A program made the position numbers and the translations under genes. A stretch of DNA of 41,969 bases from Bacteroidales bacterium (GTDB taxonomy: Bacteria; Bacteroidota; Bacteroidia; Bacteroidales; UBA932), in the NCBI GenBank assembly GCA_024401745.1, contig JAKSKK010000017.1, positions 1 through 41,969 on the forward strand, in the 5' to 3' direction. Positions 14,626-21,815 of the stretch are shown here, one piece after another; positions within the stretch are counted from its first letter, which is position 1; the number at the start of each line of letters is the position of its first letter. The notes below the pieces were generated by a model. That model was not told where the DNA came from. It did not search any database and saw only the letters and a list, made by a program, of their open reading frames with translations.

Positions 14626-17212
14626 AATTGCATTCTACTGTTAAAGGTACATTCAATTTCATAACTCCCTCCATCTCACGCACCAGGATGTCGCGCACGC
14701 GACTGACCTCATCCACAGGCACTTCCAGAAGGAGTTCGTCGTGTATCTGCAGGACCATACGGGCCTTGAGGCCTTCCTGCCTGAGGCTGCGGTCGACGCC
14801 TATCATCGCAAGCTTGATGATGTCGGCGCTGGTGCCCTGTATGGGGGCGTTCACGGCATTCCTCTCGGCGAGAGCTCGCACGTTGCCGTTATGGCTGTTC
14901 ACGTCAGGCACGTAGCGCCTGCGGCCGAACAGGGTCTCGACGTAGCCTTTCTCGCGTGCGGAAGCAAGGGTCGTGTCGATGAACGAGCGTATGCTGGGGA
15001 AAGATGCGAAATAGTCGTCGATTATCTTCTTCGCCTCGGAGCGGGAGCACTTCAGGCGCTGGCTGAGGCCGAATGAGGAGATTCCGTACATTATGCCGAA
15101 GTTCGCGGTCTTGGCGACTCTGCGCTGGTCGGCAGTGACCTCCTCCACGGGGATGCCGTAGATCTTGGCCGCAGTGGCCGAATGCACATCGACTCCGGAG
15201 TTGAACGCGGCGCACAGGTGCTCGTCGCCACACAGGTGGGCCATGATGCGAAGCTCGATCTGGGAGTAGTCGGCGCTCATTATCACGCAGCCCTGCTCGG
15301 GCACGAATGCCTTGCGTATCTCCCTGCCCTGCTCCGTGCGTATGGGGATGTTCTGCAGGTTGGGGTTCGAGCTGCTGAGCCTTCCCGTACTCGTAAGTGC
15401 CTGATTGAAGGTAGTATGCACGCGGCCATCAGCCGGGCTGACATAGGTCGGGAAAGGTTCGATATAGGTGCTGAGGAGCTTGCGCGTGCCTCGGTAGTTG
15501 AGTATCTCGTCGATTATGGGGCTGCGGTCGGAGAGCTCGGAGAGGGTCTGTTCATCGGCCGGCCAGTTGCCTGACTTAGGCTTCTTCGCCTTCGGGTCAA
15601 GCTGCATTCTTTCGAAGATAAGCTCGCCTATCTGCTTGGGAGAGCTCACGTTGAGGCTGGGCATGCCGGCAATTTCACGGACCTTGGCCTCGGAACTTAT
15701 CATCTCCTTGCGCAGGCCGTCGGCAAAGTCCTTGAGCGATGGAATGTCGACCTTCACTCCGGCCAGCTCCATGCGGGAGAGCACACCCACCAGGGGCTCC
15801 TCTATCCTGTCGTAGAGCTCGCGGAGATTGTCGGTGGAATCGAGCTCCTTGTTCAGTACGGCGGCCAGACGGAACAGGACAACAGTCTCCAGATTGTGGT
15901 CAGGGCCTTCGGCTGCCTCGGCATCGTCGAAGAGCGAGCCGGTGCTCAGTTCTTCTCCGGCAGGCTCGAGGTCAAGCCCCAGATATGCCTTTGCCAGCAC
16001 GTCGAGCTTGTGGCTGCGCTCAGGGTTGAGCAGATAATGCATCAGCTCCACATCCTCGAGACGGCCGGCCACATTGATGTTCCATCCGCGGCTCAGGCTG
16101 TTCATCTGCGACTTGAGCCCGGTGCCTATCTTCACCACGGCCGGGTTCTCCAGCAGGGCGCGGAACTTTTCGGGATCGCCGGAGGCAACCTCGTCACCCA
16201 CTGCCACATACAGCCTGGAACCTTGCAGATTGACTGCCGCTGCAGGGCCTGCTACGGTATCCACGATTCTGTATGAGCCTGAAAAGCCGGTGGCAGCCGG
16301 GGCCGCTGCGCATGGCTCAGGAACGGTAGCGGTTCCGTAAAGCTCGGCTATCTTTGCGACCAGACGCTTCAGCGAAGGCATCTCGTGTTCATTCAGGAAA
16401 GCCTCGACTGCACGGTTGCGGGAAACGTTGGTCCTGAGCTCATCGGCCGTGACGTCCAGGGGAATGTCGGTCTTGATGGTGACCAGTTCCTTGCTGAGGG
16501 AGATATGGTCTGCGGCAGCCTCGAACTTCGACTTCTGGCTGGCCGTCAGCTCTCCCAGATGCTGGTATATGCCTTCCATGCTGTCGTACTTCATGAGCAG
16601 CTTGGAAGCGCTCACAGGGCCTATTCCGGCCACGCCCGGCACATTGTCGGCAGAATCGCCGCAGAGGGCAAGTATGTCGACGACCTGCGAGGTGCTCCTG
16701 ATGCCCCACTTCCCGCATATCTCCTGTTCGCCCAGCACCTCGTTGTCACCGCCGGCCTTTCCGGGCCTGTACTGCCATATATGCGGAGCCACCAGCTGGC
16801 CATAATCCTTGTCGGGGGTGACCATGTAGACGTCGAGTCCTTCAGCGGCGAAGCGCTTTGCAGCAGATCCTATCACGTCGTCGGCCTCGAAGCCCTTTAT
16901 CATGAGCACGGGAATGTCGAGAGCCTTCACGAACTCGGTGAGAGGTTCGAGCGCGTCGATGACCAGCTGCGGAGTTTCACCGCGGTTGGCCTTGTATGCG
17001 GGATACATCTCGTTCCTGAAGGTTCCTCCGGGAGGGTCGAAGCTGACTGCGATGTGGGTCGGCTTCTCCCTGTCGATGAGTTCCAGAAGATATTTGGCAA
17101 AGCCAAAGAGTATGGACGTGTCCTCCCCTTTGCTGTTAACCATAGGCCGGCCCAGGAATGCATAGTACATCTTGAAGACCAGCGCATGACCGTCTATAAG
17201 AAAAAGTTTCAT
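14597..17212 (-). CDS. polA: DNA polymerase I, proofreading domain apparently inactive
   Basis: 871 residues from the ATG at 17212 (MKLFLIDGHALVFK). An in-frame extension to 17275 is rejected because it adds residues before the conserved start. The 5'-nuclease domain covers about 1-290. The polymerase domain has motif A (MSADYSQIELR), motif B (RRVAKTANFGIMYG) and motif C (QIHDELLLEV). Between them, the 3'-5' exonuclease region is short and lacks the DxE of Exo I and the Asp of Exo II (GTGLKSQMNSL in place of GHNxKxD). So the enzyme probably repairs and removes RNA primers but does not proofread. It is the first gene of the chain leading to rpmH. Confidence 0.95.
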   Translation of the reverse strand: MKLFLIDGHALVFKMYYAFLGRPMVNSKGEDTSILFGFAKYLLELIDREKPTHIAVSFDPPGGTFRNEMYPAYKANRGETPQLVIDALEPLTEFVKALDIPVLMIKGFEADDVIGSAAKRFAAEGLDVYMVTPDKDYGQLVAPHIWQYRPGKAGGDNEVLGEQEICGKWGIRSTSQVVDILALCGDSADNVPGVAGIGPVSASKLLMKYDSMEGIYQHLGELTASQKSKFEAAADHISLSKELVTIKTDIPLDVTADELRTNVSRNRAVEAFLNEHEMPSLKRLVAKIAELYGTATVPEPCAAAPAATGFSGSYRIVDTVAGPAAAVNLQGSRLYVAVGDEVASGDPEKFRALLENPAVVKIGTGLKSQMNSLSRGWNINVAGRLEDVELMHYLLNPERSHKLDVLAKAYLGLDLEPAGEELSTGSLFDDAEAAEGPDHNLETVVLFRLAAVLNKELDSTDNLRELYDRIEEPLVGVLSRMELAGVKVDIPSLKDFADGLRKEMISSEAKVREIAGMPSLNVSSPKQIGELIFERMQLDPKAKKPKSGNWPADEQTLSELSDRSPIIDEILNYRGTRKLLSTYIEPFPTYVSPADGRVHTTFNQALTSTGRLSSSNPNLQNIPIRTEQGREIRKAFVPEQGCVIMSADYSQIELRIMAHLCGDEHLCAAFNSGVDVHSATAAKIYGIPVEEVTADQRRVAKTANFGIMYGISSFGLSQRLKCSRSEAKKIIDDYFASFPSIRSFIDTTLASAREKGYVETLFGRRRYVPDVNSHNGNVRALAERNAVNAPIQGTSADIIKLAMIGVDRSLRQEGLKARMVLQIHDELLLEVPVDEVSRVRDILVREMEGVMKLNVPLTVECNYGSTWLEAH

Positions 17213-17219
17213 ATCATAC

Positions 17220-17251
17220 GCAAAGATGAAACTTTTTGTGAAACTTTCCAA
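17220..17251 (-). promoter_or_regulatory. Possible polA promoter
   Basis: On the minus strand a TTTG, 20 bases and CATCTTTG lie just before polA. The spacing is right for a Bacteroidota promoter but the -7 box has CA instead of TA. Coordinates are approximate to a few bases. Confidence 0.35.
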
Positions 17252-17280
17252 AACGTAGTGGATAATTATTGTCAATTATT

Positions 17281-17288
17281 TATATTTG
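17281..17288 (+). promoter_or_regulatory. -7 box of the hydrolase-tadA-ettA unit
   Basis: TATATTTG matches TAnnTTTG, 25 bases before the ATG at 17314. It overlaps the in-frame upstream extension of the hydrolase reading frame, so that extension is not translated. No clear -33 box. Confidence 0.6.
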
Positions 17289-17313
17289 TAGATATGCCCT
17301 AACAATTCGCATC

Positions 17314-18237
17314 ATGCAGGAATTCACACTAAGATCTTCAGTCGACGCACTTGAGCTTGCGGTCGCCGTCCTGGAACCGGCAGGCACGGCCAAAGGAATA
17401 TTCCAGATTTCGCACGGTATGTGCGAGCACAAGGAACGCTACTACCCGTTCATGGAGTGGCTTGCCGCACAGGGGTACGTGTGCGTGATCAACGACCATC
17501 GCGGCCACGGTGCTTCGGTAAAGTGCCAGGATGACCTGGGCTTCATGTACGACGGGGGCTGGCGTGCCCTGGTCGAGGACCTGAAGACCGTCGGTGACTG
17601 GGCCCGCAGGCAGTATCCCGGGCTTCCCTTCACCCTCTTCGGCCACAGCATGGGTTCCCTCGCCGTAAGGTCCTACGCCAAGAGGTACGACGGCACCATC
17701 GACAGACTGATAGTATGTGGCAGCCCGTCCGACAATCCGGCCAAGGGCGCCGGCAAGGCTCTGGCAGCCGCAATAGGCTTCTTCCGCGGGACCCACTACC
17801 GCCCCATGCTCATCCAGAAGATGAGCTTCGGCGCGTTCAACAAGCCTTTCGAGGGCGAGACCAGCGCCACGGGCAGGCACTATCACAGTGCATGGGTATG
17901 CTCCAACAAGGAGATACTCGACGCCTACCACAAGGACCCTCTCTGCCAGTTCGTCTTCACCGCCAACGGCTTCAGGAACCTCATGGGCATGATGGAGGAC
18001 TGCTACTCCTCAAAGGGCTGGGCAATGCAGAACAGCGGCATGCCGGTACATTTCATATCCGGAGCCGAGGACCCCTGCCGCACTTCCGACAAGGACTTCT
18101 GGAAGGCAGTCGACGCCATGAAGGCCGTGGGATACGGCCACACTGACGGCAAGCTGTACCCCGGAATGCGCCACGAGATCCTCAACGAGACCGACAGGCA
18201 GACCGTGTGGAACGACATACTTTCAATGCTGGACTGA
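17314..18237 (+). CDS. Alpha/beta hydrolase, monoacylglycerol-lipase/lysophospholipase-like
   Basis: 307 residues from the ATG at 17314. Cytoplasmic serine hydrolase without a signal peptide. The nucleophile elbow is GHSMGS (Ser112), with the oxyanion-side motif SHGMCEH (33-39) and DHRGHGAS (61-68). Asp253 (SGAEDP) and His287 (GMRHEIL) complete the triad. Best compared with PldB/YqiA-type serine aminopeptidase S33 or monoacylglycerol lipases; the real substrate is unknown. tadA begins 1 base after its stop, so both are on one transcript. Confidence 0.85.
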   Translation: MQEFTLRSSVDALELAVAVLEPAGTAKGIFQISHGMCEHKERYYPFMEWLAAQGYVCVINDHRGHGASVKCQDDLGFMYDGGWRALVEDLKTVGDWARRQYPGLPFTLFGHSMGSLAVRSYAKRYDGTIDRLIVCGSPSDNPAKGAGKALAAAIGFFRGTHYRPMLIQKMSFGAFNKPFEGETSATGRHYHSAWVCSNKEILDAYHKDPLCQFVFTANGFRNLMGMMEDCYSSKGWAMQNSGMPVHFISGAEDPCRTSDKDFWKAVDAMKAVGYGHTDGKLYPGMRHEILNETDRQTVWNDILSMLD

Positions 18238-18238
18238 T

Positions 18239-18673
18239 ATGGAAGACGACCTGAGATTCATGCAGGAGGCCCTGCGCGAGGCCCGCATCTCACTTGAAGA
18301 GGGCGAGATACCCATCGGAGCCGTAGTGGTGTGCAGAGGGCGCATCATTGCCAAGGGGCACAACATGACCGAGCGCCTTCACGACCCGACGGCCCATGCC
18401 GAGATGATAGCGCTCACCGCCGCGACCGAGGCTATGGGAGGCAAGTACCTGACCGACTGCACACTGTACGTCACGGTCGAGCCCTGCCCCATGTGCGCGG
18501 CGGCTCTCAACTGGGCTCAGATAAGCCGCATAGTATATGCAGCGCCCGACCCCAGACGCGGATACTCGCTGTTCCAGCCGTCTCTTCTTCATCCAAAGAC
18601 ACAGGTATCGAACGGTGTCCTCGCAGATGAATGCGCGGAGCTTATGACAGAATTCTTTAAATCAAAACGCTGA
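18239..18673 (+). CDS. tadA: tRNA-specific adenosine-34 deaminase
   Basis: 144 residues. Zinc enzyme that turns the wobble adenosine of tRNA-Arg(ACG) into inosine. Zinc/catalytic residues: His53 and Glu55 in HAE, and Cys83 and Cys86 in PCPMC. PIGAVVV (25-31), HDPTAHAEM and WAQISRIVYAA are typical. Length fits the family. It follows the hydrolase by 1 base and precedes ettA by 20 bases. Confidence 0.95.
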   Translation: MEDDLRFMQEALREARISLEEGEIPIGAVVVCRGRIIAKGHNMTERLHDPTAHAEMIALTAATEAMGGKYLTDCTLYVTVEPCPMCAAALNWAQISRIVYAAPDPRRGYSLFQPSLLHPKTQVSNGVLADECAELMTEFFKSKR

Positions 18674-18693
18674 CAAATAAACGCTGACCTTTT

Positions 18694-20370
18694 ATGGCTG
18701 ACGAAAAAATCATCTTCTCGATGCACGGAGTGGGCAAGACCCTCCCGCACAACAACAAAGTAATACTCAAGGACATCTACCTGAGCTTCTTCTACGGTGC
18801 CAAGATCGGCATCATAGGTCTGAACGGTTCCGGTAAGTCCACCCTGCTCAAGATCATAGCAGGCGTGGAGAAATCATACAAGGGCGAAGTGGTCTGGGCC
18901 CCGGGCTACTCTGTAGGCTATCTGGAGCAGGAGCCCCAGATGGACCCTGAAAAGACAGTGCTCGAAGTGGTTCAGGAAGGCGTGCAGCCGGTGATGGACC
19001 TTCTCACCGAGTTCAACGAGATAGGCCTGAAGTTCTGCGAGCCCATGACTGACGACGAGATGAACGCCCTCATCGAGCGTCAGGGAGAGCTGACGGAACT
19101 CATCGAGCAGTGCAACGGATGGGAGATAGACTCCAAGCTGGAAAGGGCCATGGACGCCCTCCAGTGCCCGCCCTCCGACGCCATAGTCGCAAATCTCTCC
19201 GGAGGTGAGCGCCGCCGCGTGGCACTCTGCCGCCTGCTGCTCCAGCAGCCCGACGTGCTCCTCCTCGACGAGCCTACCAACCACCTCGACACCGAGAGCA
19301 TACAGTGGCTCGAGGCACATCTGCAGCAGTACAAGGGCACGGTCATCGCCGTCACCCATGACCGTTATTTCCTGGACAACGTGGCCGGCTGGATACTCGA
19401 GCTCGACCGCGGCGAGGGCATTCCCTGGAAAGGCAACTACTCTTCATGGCTTGACCAGAAGACGAAGCGTCTTGCCATGGAGGAGAAGCAGGAGAGCAAG
19501 CGCCGCAAGACCCTGGAGCACGAGCTGGAATGGGTGCGCATGGCTCCCAAGGCACGCCAGGCCAAGCAGAAGGCACGTATCGGCGCATACGAGAAGCTCG
19601 CCAGCGCCGACGTCAAGGAAAAGGAGCAGAACCTCGAGATATACATCCCCAACGGACCGCACCTCGGCAACAAGGTCATCGAGTTCCACGACGTCAGCAA
19701 GGCATACGGCGACAAGCTGCTCTTCGAGCACATGGACTTCGTGCTTCCTCCCGCAGGCATAGTCGGTGTGATCGGCCCCAACGGAGCCGGCAAGACCACC
19801 CTGTTCCGCCTTATCATGGGCATGGAGCAACCCGACAGCGGCGAGATCGTGATAGGCGACACCGTGAAACTCTCATACGTCGACCAGCAGCACAAGAGCA
19901 TAGACCCCGACCTTACAGTATTCGAGACCATAGCCGGCAATTCTGAATGGGTGCGACTCGGCAACCGCGACATCAACGCCCGCTCATGGGTGAGCCGCTT
20001 CAACTTCAGCGGCGCCGACCAGGAGAAGCTCTGCGGAGTGCTCTCCGGTGGTGAGAGGAACCGCCTGCACCTTGCGCTCACGCTCAAGGACGAAGGCAAC
20101 GTTCTGCTGCTTGACGAGCCCACCAACGACGTGGACGTCAACACGATACGTGCGCTCGAGGAAGGCCTGGACGGCTTTGCCGGATGCGCCGTGGTCGTAT
20201 CCCACGACCGCTGGTTCCTCGACAGGATCGCGACCCATATCCTGGCGTTCGAGGGCGACTCGAAGGTCTACTTCTTCGAGGGAAGCTACTCAGAATACGA
20301 GGAAAACCGCAAGGCCCGTCTCGGCAACGAGGAGCCCAAGCGCTTCAAGTACAAGAAACTGATGGAGTAA
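18694..20370 (+). CDS. ettA: Energy-dependent translational throttle protein (ABC-F)
   Basis: 558 residues. ABC-F protein that binds the ribosomal E site and gates the first elongation step according to ATP/ADP. Two ATPase domains are visible: Walker A GLNGSGKST and GPNGAGKTT, signatures LSGGERRR and LSGGERNR, Walker B VLLLDEPTNHLD and VLLLDEPTNDVD. The inter-domain linker (about 240-320) with LEWVRMAPKARQAKQKAR is characteristic of EttA, as is the arm region after the first Walker A. No membrane helices, so it is not a transporter. A tRNA gene with its own promoter follows. Confidence 0.95.
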   Translation: MADEKIIFSMHGVGKTLPHNNKVILKDIYLSFFYGAKIGIIGLNGSGKSTLLKIIAGVEKSYKGEVVWAPGYSVGYLEQEPQMDPEKTVLEVVQEGVQPVMDLLTEFNEIGLKFCEPMTDDEMNALIERQGELTELIEQCNGWEIDSKLERAMDALQCPPSDAIVANLSGGERRRVALCRLLLQQPDVLLLDEPTNHLDTESIQWLEAHLQQYKGTVIAVTHDRYFLDNVAGWILELDRGEGIPWKGNYSSWLDQKTKRLAMEEKQESKRRKTLEHELEWVRMAPKARQAKQKARIGAYEKLASADVKEKEQNLEIYIPNGPHLGNKVIEFHDVSKAYGDKLLFEHMDFVLPPAGIVGVIGPNGAGKTTLFRLIMGMEQPDSGEIVIGDTVKLSYVDQQHKSIDPDLTVFETIAGNSEWVRLGNRDINARSWVSRFNFSGADQEKLCGVLSGGERNRLHLALTLKDEGNVLLLDEPTNDVDVNTIRALEEGLDGFAGCAVVVSHDRWFLDRIATHILAFEGDSKVYFFEGSYSEYEENRKARLGNEEPKRFKYKKLME

Positions 20371-20393
20371 TTTTTACTTAGGGAAAAATTCAC

Positions 20394-20401
20394 TACATTT
20401 G
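20394..20401 (+). promoter_or_regulatory. -7 box of tRNA-Gln
   Basis: TACATTTG matches TAnnTTTG and lies 11 bases before the first tRNA base. No strong -33 TTTG is seen. Confidence 0.65.
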
Positions 20402-20412
20402 CAGCCCGGAAC

Positions 20413-20486
20413 TGAGGTATGGTGTAATGGTAGCACTACAGATTTTGGTTCTGTCTGCCCAAGTTCGAATCTTGGTACCTCAACCA
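20413..20486 (+). tRNA. tRNA-Gln (anticodon UUG)
   Basis: 74 bases. The acceptor stem TGAGGTA (20413-20419) pairs with TACCTCA (20476-20482). The discriminator is A20483 and CCA is encoded (20484-20486). The anticodon stem ACAGA/TCTGT encloses the loop TTTTGGT, giving anticodon TTG at 20445-20447. The T-arm carries GTTCGAATC. The D-loop contains GGTAG. Fully intact, with an own promoter and terminator. Confidence 0.97.
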
Positions 20487-20494
20487 GACAGCAG

Positions 20495-20528
20495 GCCCTG
20501 GCACAGCGTTGTGCCGGGGCTGTTTTTT
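20495..20528 (+). terminator. Intrinsic terminator after tRNA-Gln
   Basis: An 11-bp stem (20495-20505 with 20510-20520, one G-U pair) and a GCGT loop are followed by TGTTTTTTAT. It separates the tRNA transcript from the next operon, whose -7 box lies only 16 bases further on. Confidence 0.85.
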
Positions 20529-20543
20529 ATCAGAATTTTTGCC

Positions 20544-20551
20544 TAACTTTG
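20544..20551 (+). promoter_or_regulatory. -7 box of the membrane-protein/NTPase operon
   Basis: TAACTTTG matches TAnnTTTG, 26 bases before the ATG at 20578. The -33 zone coincides with the T-run of the tRNA terminator. It excludes the in-frame upstream start at 20509. Confidence 0.6.
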
Positions 20552-20577
20552 GGAAATATACTGATAATCACACCTAT

Positions 20578-21813
20578 ATGGAACCTGTTGTCAACACTAC
20601 GGCCTTTCTCTGCGGCTACTTCTCCATTGACGGGAAGACAGCCGGACGCATAGACCAGATAATGGACGGATCCGCCTGGGAGAAGCTGGAATACACCAAG
20701 GAAAGCACCGACCTGCTCCGCGATTTCTACTATCCCGAATTCGTGGATTTCTGCACACGGACGCGCAGCTCCTTCAAGCTGGGAATCAATAAAGAAATCA
20801 CTGCCGGCAGCAAGTTCGAGGTAGGTGAGGTCCAGATGGGCTTCTATCCCTTCGGCATCGTGATCTTCCACGTAGGCCTCACGTTCAGGGAAAGCACGCC
20901 GGAACTGGTCCGCAAGACCCTCGGCAAGCTCAGGAACTGCTGCTTTTATGAGAATGCAGGGCTCGACGAGTTCATCGACGCGGTGATCGAGCCGGTCAAG
21001 AAGGTCTACAGTGCCCTCGGCGGCACAGCCGACACATCCGGCGTATCATGCCCCTATCTCGTGGAGAGCGGCAACAAGTTCAAGCTCTTCCAGATAGTCG
21101 AAGGAGAGGCTGTGCCCAAGGATGAAAAAGAGATGGACAGGTTCCTGTACAGCTGCGGAACGCTTGCGGAATATGACGAGAACGCCCTGTACTCGACGAG
21201 CAGGGACTACTATGAGAAATCACTGGCGGAGAGCCGCCTGTCGGTATTCAACAACTGGAAGGCTCTGATGCTGCTGGATTCAGTCACATTTGCCGCGCTG
21301 GAAGTGTCGGACTTCTCGAAGAAGATATGGACCAGCGACTACTTCGGCATGATATATCTATACGAGCTTTACCGCAAGATGTACATGTACGAGCTGAACA
21401 TGCGCTTCCGCAGCGAAAAGGAGAAGGCCTCGAAGCTGTTCGAAGAACTTCAGCTCTTCGAGCGCAAGTATACATTCAGCTCCATCAGCTACAACTTCCT
21501 TCCCAATGAAGTCGACAAGGCAATCGAGAACAATCTGAACACAAGACAGGTGGAGGCCGACATCTACCATGTGATAGACCAGGAGACCACCGCGCAGGCC
21601 GCAGAGCACGAGAGCAGGACCAACCTGTTCCTGACCTTCCTCACCCTGATGGCATCCCTGTCAGCCGTATGGGACATCAGCAGCATGCTGGATGCCATCG
21701 TGAACTACGAGCAGACCTTCAACCTCGCCGCCACGGGATACCGCCTTGTGGTCACTCTGCTTATCGTGGTGATACTTCTTGTCGCACTCTTCTCACGTCG
21801 TAAGAAACACTGA
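20578..21813 (+). CDS. Unknown protein with large soluble domain and two C-terminal membrane helices (CorA-like layout)
   Basis: 411 residues from the ATG at 20578. I do not recognise the family. About 345 soluble residues come first: a mixed alpha/beta part (1-180), then a helical, charged stretch (about 255-345, including RFRSEKEKASKLFEELQLFE). Two hydrophobic helices follow (about 350-368 and 388-406), with a basic tail SRRKKH. This soluble-helical-TM-TM order recalls CorA or RMND1-like membrane proteins, but the GMN ion-channel motif is absent. There is no signal peptide. The NTPase gene starts 2 bases after its stop, so the two are surely co-transcribed. A membrane effector or anchor for the NTPase is a reasonable guess. 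Confidence 0.7.
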   Translation: MEPVVNTTAFLCGYFSIDGKTAGRIDQIMDGSAWEKLEYTKESTDLLRDFYYPEFVDFCTRTRSSFKLGINKEITAGSKFEVGEVQMGFYPFGIVIFHVGLTFRESTPELVRKTLGKLRNCCFYENAGLDEFIDAVIEPVKKVYSALGGTADTSGVSCPYLVESGNKFKLFQIVEGEAVPKDEKEMDRFLYSCGTLAEYDENALYSTSRDYYEKSLAESRLSVFNNWKALMLLDSVTFAALEVSDFSKKIWTSDYFGMIYLYELYRKMYMYELNMRFRSEKEKASKLFEELQLFERKYTFSSISYNFLPNEVDKAIENNLNTRQVEADIYHVIDQETTAQAAEHESRTNLFLTFLTLMASLSAVWDISSMLDAIVNYEQTFNLAATGYRLVVTLLIVVILLVALFSRRKKH

Positions 21814-21815
21814 CC

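Noticed and set aside
16385-17302. 305-codon plus-strand frame opposite polA
   Set aside because: Shadow of polA; no promoter or recognisable domain.
20365-20399. AATTTTT/AAAAATT inverted repeat after ettA as a terminator
   Set aside because: The stem is only A-T pairs, too weak for an intrinsic terminator, and it lies in the tRNA promoter region.
20509-20577. Upstream extension of the two-helix membrane protein
   Set aside because: The extension lies within the tRNA terminator and the -7 box; the ATG at 20578 is the first after the promoter.
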